A DNA stretch of 53,396 bases, taken from the NCBI GenBank assembly GCA_016932385.1, contig JAFGCY010000088.1:1-53396 (forward strand). The letters are read 5' to 3'. Numbering within the stretch: the first letter of the stretch is position 1; every line of letters begins with the position of its first letter. Positions 24,633-33,300 of this stretch are shown here, piece after piece. Under the pieces are notes generated by a model. It searched no databases, was not told where the DNA came from, and saw nothing but the letters and a program-made list of their open reading frames with translations. Source of the stretch: a bacterium. GTDB lineage: Bacteria > 4484-113 > JAFGCY01. The position numbers and the translations under genes were made by a program.

Positions 24633-25168
24633 CAGTTCCAGACCCTCCTGAACAGGTAGGCCAGCAGGTAGCCGCCCGCGAACACCGACAGCATGAACAC
24701 GAAGCTGCCCACCGACAGCACCGCCCCGCCGCTGAGCGCCTGGCCGGAGGTGCAGCCGCGCGCCATCCGCGCGCCGAAACCGACCAGCGTCCCGCCGATC
24801 AGCGCCAGCGCCCACCTGGACCTCGGCGTGATCTGCGGACCGTGGAAGGTGGTCAGGCGGAAGCGGCCGGCCAACAGCCCCGAAACCAGCCCGCCGATAA
24901 AGACACCGACCAGCATCCAGACCAGCCAGTGGTCCAGGGGATGGCCGGCTCCGCCGACGGCGGTAGCCAGCTCCGGATTGCGCTGCACGTGGTCCGGCGC
25001 CAGCTGCCCCTCGGCGGCGGCGATCAGCCGTGCCATGCCGCCCGAGGCGCCCAGCCCGTGCCCCGTCACCGCGAAGGTGGCGAACAGCACGAGCCCCAGG
25101 ATCGCGCCCGCCAGGTACGGATCCCAATACCGCGCCGGTTGGCGCTCGGCCTTAGCCTGCCTTGCCAT
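24632..25168 (-). CDS. YeeE/YedE-family half-transporter with RGCTSGQ motif
   Basis: The 178-residue partner half has the complementary motif GARMARGCTSGQALSGG with its conserved Cys, preceded by the family sequence TFHGPQI. Four to five hydrophobic segments are visible. Together with the next gene it supplies both halves of a TsuA-like pore, each bearing one conserved Cys. GGGAGG lies upstream of the ATG at good distance, and the start overlaps the cytochrome b gene by 17 bases. Inner membrane. Confidence 0.9.
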   Translation of the reverse strand: MARQAKAERQPARYWDPYLAGAILGLVLFATFAVTGHGLGASGGMARLIAAAEGQLAPDHVQRNPELATAVGGAGHPLDHWLVWMLVGVFIGGLVSGLLAGRFRLTTFHGPQITPRSRWALALIGGTLVGFGARMARGCTSGQALSGGAVLSVGSFVFMLSVFAGGYLLAYLFRRVWN

Positions 25169-25808
25169 GTTGCACCTCCCTGTCCGTGGTGCTGTTGTCG
25201 ACGACCATTTCCCAGCCGGACAGCATCGCCCAGATGTTGGCCAGCGGGGAATGGCCGGTGGTGGTCAGATAGATATGCATGATGATGAACGCGCCGAACA
25301 GCCAGGCCGCCAGCGTGTGGACCAGCGCCAGCACGGGCAACCCGCCCAACGCGGCGACCGTCGCCGGCCAGTGCTGCGCGCCCCAGCTCAGGACGCCGGT
25401 TACGACCTGCACCGGCAGCAGGATGTTGAGGATCATCAGGTAGGTGACGCGCTGCAGGGGATTGAGCCGCTGCCTGGGCTCCTTCAGGTACGGGTATTCT
25501 TCGCCGCGGAAAATGCCGTAAGCGTAATAGCGGAGCTGCTTGAGCATGATGCCGACGAGGTTCTGCGGCTTAAGCAGGAACTGACGGATCGCGCCCGTCG
25601 TCAGGTAGTAGAACAGGCCCAGCCCGGCGTTGATGATCAATAGCGCCGCCAGCACGTTGTGCACGCTGACCATCAGCGCGAAATCGAACATCCGAAACGT
25701 GCCGGGGCTGTGCAGCAGCAGGCCGGTCAGCAACAACAGCGTGATCAACGCCGCCTGCGTCCAGTGCCAGAGCCGTTCGTACCAGCTGTAGAAATAGACC
25801 TTATTCAT
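25152..25808 (-). CDS. cytochrome b561-like membrane subunit
   Basis: The 218-residue protein has four or five membrane helices and paired His residues suited to two b hemes. His15 lies in WYERLWHW, the usual first-helix motif of Ni/Fe-hydrogenase and formate-dehydrogenase type b cytochromes. His50 lies in VSVHN, and further His occur in LVHTLAAW and IIMHIYLTTTGH near the C-terminus. It probably exchanges electrons between the quinone pool and the periplasmic multiheme cytochromes encoded just upstream. The ATG overlaps the heptaheme gene end by 8 bases (ATGAATAA). Family firm; partner assignment is from operon context. Confidence 0.88.
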   Translation of the reverse strand: MNKVYFYSWYERLWHWTQAALITLLLLTGLLLHSPGTFRMFDFALMVSVHNVLAALLIINAGLGLFYYLTTGAIRQFLLKPQNLVGIMLKQLRYYAYGIFRGEEYPYLKEPRQRLNPLQRVTYLMILNILLPVQVVTGVLSWGAQHWPATVAALGGLPVLALVHTLAAWLFGAFIIMHIYLTTTGHSPLANIWAMLSGWEMVVDNSTTDREVQHGKAG

Positions 25809-27825
25809 GTTGCGCCCTCCCGTTGCGGCGGTGCGCGACCCACCGTAGCAGCGTATGCCCGGCGACTCCCAGGATTACCAGCACCACGGCCAACAGCCCG
25901 AAGCCGTCGGCCCAGGGCCAGCGATGCGCGCCGAGGACATAATGCCCCTCATCAAGCACCTGCTGGCGATAGACATAGTTGTCCCCCAGCGGCGCCACCA
26001 CCCCGGCCATCACAACGTTGGCGTCACCGACCAACCGTGGGACGACCCCACCGGGCAGGTCGGCGGACAACGTAAACGATCGGTCGAGCCGCGAGTCGGG
26101 CCCGTGGCAGGCCGCGCAGTCGCGGAGCGCCTGGTCGCTGACGACGCCATGGTTAATGCCGTAAGGCTGCAGCTCGCCGATGATCCGCGGCGCTTCCAGC
26201 CCCAACTCGGCCAGCCGGCTGGCGACCGCCACCGCCTTGGCCGGGGTGTCCAGCCGGAGCTCTGCCGGGTCGACGGTGCCGTTCTGGTCCGTGTCGAGTG
26301 CTTCGAGAATATCGGGCTGATAGCCGACGTCGGTACGCAGCGCCTGGTCCAGGAGCGCCAGCGGCACGGGTACGGGCGGTTCGCCCGCCACCCAGTACCA
26401 GGACGCCATCACGTTGAAGGGTCCGTACTGGCGCCGGCCATCCGGCGTCTCGCGCATGATCAAGAGCGGTTGGTAGTTGGTGATCAGCGCGGCCGGGTCG
26501 TCGACCGGACCGTCGATGCCGCGATAGGACACCCGCGGCCGGCCCGCGTCATCGACGACCGTCCAGTCGGTCATCTGCCGCGCCGGCGCGTGCAGCTCGG
26601 GAATATGGCAGGCCTGGCACATCAATACGCTGAAGTGCCGGTCCTTGTACGGCAGCCATTCGTGGGTGTGCGCCAGATCGTGGCAGTCGTTGCAGTCGCG
26701 CATCGTGCCGTCGAACTGGTCGCCGAGATGCAGCGTGGAGCTGTAGCCCTTGGCCAGCACGTGGCTGGGTTGCTTCAGGTATTCGCCGATCTCCAGCACG
26801 CGCGTGTCGAACCGCAGGTGCTCGATGTCGCCGCCGTCCTCCGCGCCGTAGTAGGCGGGGTTGTTGGTGGAGTAATGGCAGCTGACGCAGTCCAAGAGTC
26901 TCTCGGCGTGGACGTCCCAGGGCTCGTTCAGGCTTTCCTTGCCAGCCAGGTTCAGCGCCGACTGCGAAGGCCGTTGCGGCGAGAAGATCTCACCGGTCGC
27001 CTCCAGGTTCCTGAGGTGCAGTTCGGGCACTACGTAAAGGGGCGCTTCGCCGTAGTACACCGGCGCGTGGCAGAGCCCGCAATTCTCCGCCGTCGGATCG
27101 GTGACGCCCAGCACCTTCGCGCTGACTTTGCCTTCGCTGTCAAAAGCGGCGGAGTTGTAATCCCAGCCGCGCCCGTTGTAAGTCACGACCGCGGTGCGGC
27201 CCAGGGTCGCCGTCGCCGCCCAACCGAACGCGCCGGCGGTGAGCGCCGCGACCCGCGCCAGATTATCCGCTTCGGCCAAGTGGCAGATAAAGCAATTCAA
27301 CTCGGGGATCCCCGACTCCCGCCAGTCCCACGGGACCGGCTGGTTGGTGACCGGGTCCAGGCTGTAGCTGGCCGCATTCAAATCGTCGCTCAGTGGCAAC
27401 TCCAGCAGCGACGTGCCGTCGTTGGCGAGCGCCGCCGGTCCGCCGCCGACGTGGCGCCAGCCGTCGGCTTTGATCCAGTCCGCCACGCCACGCGTGAAGC
27501 GCTCCCCGTCACCCAACGGCAGCGAATAGTCCAGCAGGTCCAGCCGGCCGTAGAGGCCCGGTCCGGTGTCCCAGCTGCGGCCGCTGACCGCCGCGCCCGG
27601 TTTGCAGGCCTCGTTGAAGCCCGCCCAGGCATGGCAGTTGTAAAGCGCGATGTAATCCGTATCGTGGCATTGGCCGCAGGTGGTGAGCGGCGAAACGGGC
27701 CGGCCGGTTGCGATCACCAGCCCGCCCTGGTCATCCAAGAGCGCGATGTCCGGGTGCATCGGCGCCGCGGCCATGGCCGGTCCGACGCAGATGAAGGCGA
27801 GCAGTAAACTCCAGGCACGCCTCAT
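25801..27825 (-). CDS. membrane-anchored heptaheme c-type cytochrome
   Basis: The 674-residue product has a signal peptide (SLLLAFICVGPAMAAA) and seven CxxCH heme motifs: CGQCH, CFICH, CGLCH, CVSCH, CNDCH, CQACH and CAACH. An EF-hand-like loop, DTDQNGTVDPAEL, is present between the sixth and seventh motifs. One C-terminal membrane helix (about residues 637-655) is followed by a basic tail. It would face the periplasm with a C-terminal anchor, bridging the cytochrome b subunit and the octaheme protein. The start at 27825 is supported by AGGAGG and by a 4-base overlap (ATGA) with the preceding gene; a longer ORF to 27999 lacks support. Terminal reductase or electron relay are both possible. Confidence 0.88.
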   Translation of the reverse strand: MRRAWSLLLAFICVGPAMAAAPMHPDIALLDDQGGLVIATGRPVSPLTTCGQCHDTDYIALYNCHAWAGFNEACKPGAAVSGRSWDTGPGLYGRLDLLDYSLPLGDGERFTRGVADWIKADGWRHVGGGPAALANDGTSLLELPLSDDLNAASYSLDPVTNQPVPWDWRESGIPELNCFICHLAEADNLARVAALTAGAFGWAATATLGRTAVVTYNGRGWDYNSAAFDSEGKVSAKVLGVTDPTAENCGLCHAPVYYGEAPLYVVPELHLRNLEATGEIFSPQRPSQSALNLAGKESLNEPWDVHAERLLDCVSCHYSTNNPAYYGAEDGGDIEHLRFDTRVLEIGEYLKQPSHVLAKGYSSTLHLGDQFDGTMRDCNDCHDLAHTHEWLPYKDRHFSVLMCQACHIPELHAPARQMTDWTVVDDAGRPRVSYRGIDGPVDDPAALITNYQPLLIMRETPDGRRQYGPFNVMASWYWVAGEPPVPVPLALLDQALRTDVGYQPDILEALDTDQNGTVDPAELRLDTPAKAVAVASRLAELGLEAPRIIGELQPYGINHGVVSDQALRDCAACHGPDSRLDRSFTLSADLPGGVVPRLVGDANVVMAGVVAPLGDNYVYRQQVLDEGHYVLGAHRWPWADGFGLLAVVLVILGVAGHTLLRWVAHRRNGRAQHE

Positions 27826-29324
27826 GGCTGGACCTCCTCGCCGGCGATCAGCCCGGTTTGGGCCCGGGTGCCGCGGTAGGCGGGATCGCCGGTATAGCCG
27901 AGTTGCTGCCAGTCCAGGCGTTTCGCTTCCGGCCCGTGGCAGTCGGTGCACTGCAGGGCGTGCTCGGCCGGCTGCACCATGTGCGTGATCGGCCAGCACA
28001 TCTCCGTTTCGGTCCAGGCATATTCGCCGCTGAACGGCCTACCGCTGGCCTGAGCTCCGAGGGTGAACGACTGCTGCCAGTCGAAGTCCTCCCAGAAACC
28101 GCCGGGCCCGTAGAGCTTGGGCACCAGCAGGTAGCGGTGCCGCACATCGTAGGCTTGGCGGCCGTGGTGCTTCTTGAACGGCATCAGCTTGGCGCGGGAC
28201 CGGTCGATCGCGCCCTCCGGGCAATTCAGCCGCGTGATCTCGGCCGGGTCGATTGGCTGGCCCGGCAGGTAGAGCTTGACCCGCCCGTCAAACCAGAAAT
28301 ACTCCGGTACTAACCTGCGCCCGTAGGTGAAGCTGCCTTTTTCTTTTAAATAATGACGGGTCTCGCCGATGTCGAAGTAATAGTCTTCCGGCTCCTCGTC
28401 CAACCCGGCACTGGACCAGTCCCAGGAGAGCTTGGTCTCAGCCTCGACGGCGTAATACGGGATGTGGCAGGCCTGGCAGGCGACCGTCGCCGTGTGCATG
28501 TCCAGCCGCTGGTCGCCGTGGGGCTCTTGGGCGTGGCAGTCCGTGCAGAACACGCGCTGGTCGTCGCGCATCCTGACCGACGGCAGCAGCCCGGGAATCT
28601 GGTGCTGCTCCGTACGGTGGCAGTCCACGCAGACGAAGCCGTGCTTGCCCATGTGCACGTCGATCCGCGAGCTGGGATGTTTCATCGTGGCATCCATGTC
28701 GCCGTGCTTGACGGCATCGCCGCCGCCCCCGGCGAAATGGCAGGCACCGCAGTTGTCGCGGCTGGGCCGCGCCACGCTTTGCGCCGCGGCCAGCAGGTCG
28801 ACGCCCTCGGCCGGCAGGCCGGCGCCGTTCGGATCCTTCTTATAGCCGCCCGTCTGGTCGTGACAGATCAGGCAGTCGATGTTCTCCGGATTGCTGAAAT
28901 CGAAGCCGTCATCCTTCCAGCCGTAGCCGATGTGGCAGGAGGCGCAACGCTCCAGGTTCGACGGCGTGGCGATACAGAAGTTGTTGATCATATTCTTCTT
29001 GCCGATCTTCAGCGGTTCGGCCAGCCAGGGGACTTCCACTTCGTCGCTCTGCCAGGTCCAGTGCGAGATGTTGAGAACCTCCGCGCCGGCATCGGCATGA
29101 CAGACCAGGCACTCGCGCGTCGCGTCCTGCGGCGTCGCCAGCGGCCCCGGGATCAACTCGGCGTGGTCGGTATGCGCCTTGACCAGCGGCATTCGCGCCC
29201 AGGGGTCGTCCGGCGGTGGGCTTTGACTACAGCCGGCGGCGATAAGCACCCAGCCGGCCAGCAGTACGCCGCTCAACCGCGCGAACAACCACGCGCCTTG
29301 ACTATTCTGGACCTTGATTACCAC
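27822..29324 (-). CDS. octaheme c-type cytochrome, tetrathionate reductase family
   Basis: The 500-residue lipoprotein (lipobox IAAGC) has eight CxxCH motifs: CLVCH, CASCH, CLICH, CGACH, CVDCH, CTDCH, CQACH, CTDCH. The order HWTW, then KKNMINNFCIATPSNLERC, CASCHIGYGWKD and IDCLICHDQTGGYKKD matches the octaheme tetrathionate reductase family of Shewanella (Otr). Family members reduce tetrathionate, and some also nitrite or hydroxylamine in vitro; the physiological substrate here is inferred from the sulfur-transport neighbours. No CxxCK motif of octaheme nitrite reductases is present. It is the first gene of a six-gene operon with a promoter directly at its GTG start, implying a leaderless message, and a palindromic operator within that promoter. 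Confidence 0.9.
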   Translation of the reverse strand: MVIKVQNSQGAWLFARLSGVLLAGWVLIAAGCSQSPPPDDPWARMPLVKAHTDHAELIPGPLATPQDATRECLVCHADAGAEVLNISHWTWQSDEVEVPWLAEPLKIGKKNMINNFCIATPSNLERCASCHIGYGWKDDGFDFSNPENIDCLICHDQTGGYKKDPNGAGLPAEGVDLLAAAQSVARPSRDNCGACHFAGGGGDAVKHGDMDATMKHPSSRIDVHMGKHGFVCVDCHRTEQHQIPGLLPSVRMRDDQRVFCTDCHAQEPHGDQRLDMHTATVACQACHIPYYAVEAETKLSWDWSSAGLDEEPEDYYFDIGETRHYLKEKGSFTYGRRLVPEYFWFDGRVKLYLPGQPIDPAEITRLNCPEGAIDRSRAKLMPFKKHHGRQAYDVRHRYLLVPKLYGPGGFWEDFDWQQSFTLGAQASGRPFSGEYAWTETEMCWPITHMVQPAEHALQCTDCHGPEAKRLDWQQLGYTGDPAYRGTRAQTGLIAGEEVQP

Positions 29325-29330
29325 ATCTCA

Positions 29331-29359
29331 ATTATACACATACCCAGGGGGGTATACAA
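29331..29359 (-). promoter_or_regulatory. promoter of the octaheme/YeeE operon
   Basis: On the minus strand TATAAT (29331-29336) is preceded at 17 bases by TTGTAT (29354-29359). The -10 ends 6 bases before the GTG at 29324, so transcription should begin at about the start codon. The spacer is occupied by a palindromic operator (29340-29355). Confidence 0.6.
29340..29355. promoter_or_regulatory. CsoR/CstR-like palindromic operator, site 1
   Basis: ATACCC-AGGG-GGGTAT is a perfect 6-bp inverted repeat with a 4-base G-rich centre. CsoR-family repressors (copper-sensing CsoR, persulfide-sensing CstR) recognise sequences of this form. It lies between the -35 and -10 of the octaheme operon, where binding would block RNA polymerase. 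It also lies in the intergenic region shared with the divergent gene at 29529. No CsoR-like gene is in the window, so the regulator's identity is inferred. Confidence 0.6.
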
Positions 29360-29514
29360 CAGCTAACGCCGGATGCAGCCAGATGTTCATGAGTCTCAGT
29401 TATCATCTCCGGAGTATCGATTTACGACGGTGTTTTTTGCTCGCGGAAGCTTGGGCTGGCACAACGATTATGCTGATACGCTTCGCACAAACAGCCGACT
29501 TTTGTCGCTGGTGG

Positions 29515-29520
29515 TATAAA
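29515..29520 (+). promoter_or_regulatory. TATAAA -10 box, likely leaderless start
   Basis: TATAAA lies 8 bases before the ATG at 29529, with no Shine-Dalgarno sequence in between (TTAAACAG). No strong -35 was found. Confidence 0.4.
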
Positions 29521-29528
29521 TTAAACAG

Positions 29529-30308
29529 ATGCCTACTTTAAAGGAGAAGGTCTTTGAATTGGGGCGGAATCAGTCCGCCAAGTACCTCGATGTGACCACG
29601 CGGCGCTTCGCCAAGCCCGAGCATCTCTGGCCTAACGTCTCCAACCGGATCGCCCTGGGCATCGTCCATACCGCGCATCAGATGCTGCCGAGTGATACCT
29701 ACTTCGGTCCGGCCATCGACGACCCGGAGAAAACCACGATGGAGGTCCATCAGTACCAGATGTGGGTGCACGAGCGGCTGGCGCACTCCGGCCTGGACAA
29801 AGCCATCGCCGGCGGTCCCGCCCTGCTGCCGGACATCACCGTCCACCTGCCCCAACCCTGGCGCTACTTGGCGCAACGGTCCGGTCCCAAAAACTACCGC
29901 CAATTGACGCGGCTGATCGTCCGCAACCTGGACTGGTTCCTCGACCAGTCGCGCAAATTGCGCGATCCCTGGACGATCTCCTATGAGAAGCTGCCGCTGA
30001 GCATTGTCTTCACCGTGCTGGTGCTGGCCTCCTGGGCGCTGACCACTCCGCTGATGGGCCTGCACTGGCTGCTGTTCTTCCTGGTGTTTCTCTTAGTCTG
30101 GGGTTTCACATTCACCGCGCAGCTGATCTGGGGCCGCGATTCGCATGTGCACAAGACCAACACGGCCGAGTTCTTCCATTACATCGCCACCAACTACGCC
30201 GACCTGGACGAAACCAAGCCTGAGATCCGAGCGACGATGAGCCAGCAGGATGCTGCTGAGCAACCCTATCGCGATTTGATAAAGCGCACGCGGATCTTCC
30301 ACTCCTGA
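29529..30308 (+). CDS. unknown membrane protein with two central helices
   Basis: The 259-residue product has a charged N-terminal region of about 155 residues rich in His and Trp (IVHTAHQM, VHLPQPW). A helical hairpin of two hydrophobic segments (LSIVFTVLVLASWALTT and LHWLLFFLVFLLVWGFTF) and a polar C-terminal tail follow. Both ends are therefore probably cytoplasmic. No family recognised and no catalytic motif seen. It is divergent from the octaheme cytochrome operon, sharing the intergenic region with the CsoR-like operator, and convergent with the RND efflux gene 25 bases away. Co-regulation with the sulfur operon is possible but unproven. Confidence 0.75.
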   Translation: MPTLKEKVFELGRNQSAKYLDVTTRRFAKPEHLWPNVSNRIALGIVHTAHQMLPSDTYFGPAIDDPEKTTMEVHQYQMWVHERLAHSGLDKAIAGGPALLPDITVHLPQPWRYLAQRSGPKNYRQLTRLIVRNLDWFLDQSRKLRDPWTISYEKLPLSIVFTVLVLASWALTTPLMGLHWLLFFLVFLLVWGFTFTAQLIWGRDSHVHKTNTAEFFHYIATNYADLDETKPEIRATMSQQDAAEQPYRDLIKRTRIFHS

Positions 30309-30333
30309 TCCGGCGCCGGCCCACGCGCGCGGA

Positions 30334-33300
30334 CTAGATCTCGCAGGCCTGCGGTTCCGCTTGCTTCTTGTTGCGCTTGGCGTGGTAGTAGAGCAGCGGG
30401 ATCACGACCAGCGACAACGGCGTCGAGGCGGCGATACCGAACAACAGCGCCCAGGACAAGCCGCTCCAGACCGGGTCGGTCACCATCATCAGCATGCCGG
30501 CCATCGCCGTCACCGCCGTCAGGAAGATCGGCCGCGTGCGGATCACTCCGGCGTAAATCACCGCGTCGCGCAGCGACATGCCGGCGGCCATCGAGTCCTG
30601 GATGAACTCGATCAGGATAATCGAGTTGCGCACGACGATGCCCGACAGCGCGATCACGCCGATCATACCCGTCGCGCTGAAATAGACGTCCCAGGCGCCG
30701 ACGATCGCGAAGCCGGGCAGCACGCCGAGCATCGTCAACGGCACAGCGCCCATCAACAGGATCGGATCGCTGAAGCTCTTGAAGCGTCCGACCAGCAGCA
30801 GGTAGATCAACAGGATCGCCACGCCCATCGCGATACCCAGGTCGCGGAAGACCTTCAGCGTCAGGTCCCACTCGCCCTCCCACTTCAGTTCGTGGCTGGG
30901 CGGCAGCGGGTCCTGGGCCGCGTGCGTGATCAGGTCGATGTTGGCATAGACGCTGCTGCGCTGGTCCATCTCGCCGAAGACGTAGCTGACCGGCCGCAGG
31001 TCCTTGTGATAGACCGGCCGGCCGACTTCGCTGTGCTCGACGTTGACGAGCGTGTTGAGCGGCACCGGTCCCAGCGGCGAAGGCAGCACGATGTGCCCGA
31101 GGTCCTCCAGGCTGCTGCGGTACTCCACCGGAAAGCGCAACACGACCGGCGTCTGGTTCAGCTCGGCCGGATCGTGGATCTGCGTGACGGGATAACCCGA
31201 CAGCGCCGCCCTGAGCGACATCGAGACGTCGCTGACCTTCAGTCCGGCTTGGACGGCCTTCTCCTCGTCGACGGTGATCTTCAGCTCCTCGGCCACCGTG
31301 GAAACCGAGTCGTCGATGTCGGTTACCTGGGCCGTCTCGCCGAACCATTGCCGAACCTGGGCCACCAGGTCGCGCTGCAGTTGGCCGTAGGGACCGTAGA
31401 TCTCGGCGACCAGCGTGGAGCGTACCGGCGGGCCCGGCGGGTCTTCGACCAGCTTGACGTTGGCGTTGAACGGCGCGGCCAAGGCGTGCAACTCGGGCCG
31501 GATGCGGCGGACCATTTCCTCGCTCTTTTCGCTTCGGGCTTCCTTGGGTGTCAGGTTGACGCGCAGGTCGGCCTGGTAGGGCTGGTTACGGAAGGCGGTG
31601 CCGCGCAGCAGGCCGTTGAAATCGATCACCGAGCCGGCGCCGACCGTGGTGATCACTTCGACCACCTCCGGTTCCAGCAGCAGCCGGTCCTCCAGCTCGC
31701 GCGCCAGCTTCTCGGTGGAGTTCAGCGCGGCACTGGCCGGCAGGTCGACCGTGACCAGGAAGGTCTTGACGTTGGCCTTGGGCAGCATGCGGAACTTGAC
31801 CCACTGCACCGCCGGGAAGGCGAAGCAGATCAGCAGCGCCACGACCAGCGCGATCATCAGCATTTTGTATTTCGCCGGGCTGTCCATCAGCGGCACCATC
31901 ACGCGATTGAACAGCTTGAGCAGGATCGGATTTGCGCCCTGCGCGTCGTCCAGCGCCGCCGAGCCCGTCGTCGCCGGCTTGTCCCCGCCCGCCTGCTCGT
32001 GCGCCGGCTTGATCTTCAGCCACCGCAAGGCCAGGTAGGGCGAGATCTTGAAGGCCACGATCAGGCTGATGATCATCGCCACCGGCACGTTGAAGGGAAT
32101 CGGGCCCATGTACGGGCCCATCATGCCCGTGACGAAGGCCATCGGGATCATCGAGACGACAACGACCAGCGTGGCGTAGATCGTCGGGTTGGCGATCTCG
32201 TTGACCGCCAGGATGCAGCTGTTGGTCACGCTGCATTTCTGCTGGCGCAGCTGCAGATGGCGGTGGATGTTCTCGACCACCACGATCGCCTGGTCGACCA
32301 GGATCCCAAGGCTGAGGATCAGAGCGAACAGCGTGATGCGGTTGATGGTCTGGCCGGCCAGGTAGCCGATCGCCAGCGTGACCAGGACGGTAATCGGGAT
32401 CGCCACGGCGACCACGGCGGCATCGCGCCAGCCCAGGAATATGACCAGCAAGCCGATCACGATGATGATCGCCCAGGTCAGGTTGTACACGAGTTCGTTG
32501 ACGGTTTTGTTGGCGGAGGCGCCGTCGTCGCGCGTCACCAGCCAGCTGGTCCGGTCGCTCAACAGCGTCGGCGCGATCTCGCTCATCTTGTCGATTACGG
32601 CCTGCGAGATCGTCACCGCGTTTTTGCCTTTTTGCTTGGCGACCGCCAGCGTCACAGCGTTGTAACGGTGGCCGGTCAGCTGCTGGTTGTCCGCCGCCAG
32701 CCCGCCGTGGAACTTGGTCATGATTTTCTGGCCAAAGCTGATCCGGCTGATGTTGGTCATTTCCGCCGGACCGTCCGTCACCGTGGCGATATCGCGCAGG
32801 TAGATCGGCTCGCCGCCCATGCCGTTGGGAAACGTATGCGTTTTAACGACGATGTTGCCGACATCCTCCGCGTTGCGCAGGAACTGCCCGCTGCGAACCA
32901 TCACGCGTGTGCCGCCGTTCTCCAGGCGGTCGGTGGGCAGGCGGAAGTTGGCGCCGCCGATCGCCTCGACGATCAGCATCGGATCGACGGCGTAGGCCGC
33001 CGACTTGACCGGATCGATCTCGATCGTGATCTGGCGGTCGTCGCCGCCGACGATCACGCTCTCGCTGGTGCCGGCCACCTCGCGCAGCTCGTTGAGCAAG
33101 GCCGTGGCTTCCTGGCGCAGTTCGAAGGTCGAGCGCTCCTCGCTGAACAGGGTGAGGGCCACGATCGGCACGTCGTTGATGTCGACGGGCTTGACGATCG
33201 GGCTCATGATACCCAGCGGGGCCTGGTCCAGGTTGGAATAGACGGTTTCGTAGACTTTGAAGACACTGTCTTCCTGGTCCTCGCCGACGTAAAATTGCGC

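Noticed and set aside
24024..25127. Long ORF extending the GGYCPGT YeeE/YedE half upstream.
   Set aside because: The extension is out of frame with the adjacent YeeE/YedE half gene; the ATG at 24632 forms a TGATG overlap typical of coupled genes.
25801..27999. Extended start of the heptaheme cytochrome at 27999.
   Set aside because: The extra residues overlap the octaheme gene and lack a signal; the ATG at 27825 has AGGAGG and a good signal peptide.
27822..29324. Octaheme nitrite reductase or hydroxylamine oxidoreductase.
   Set aside because: All eight motifs are CxxCH, no CxxCK is present, and the order of segments follows the tetrathionate reductase family instead.
29314..29541. 75-codon ORF in the intergenic region between the cytochrome operon and gene 29529.
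   Set aside because: It crosses the promoter and operator, has no ribosome binding site and no recognisable features.
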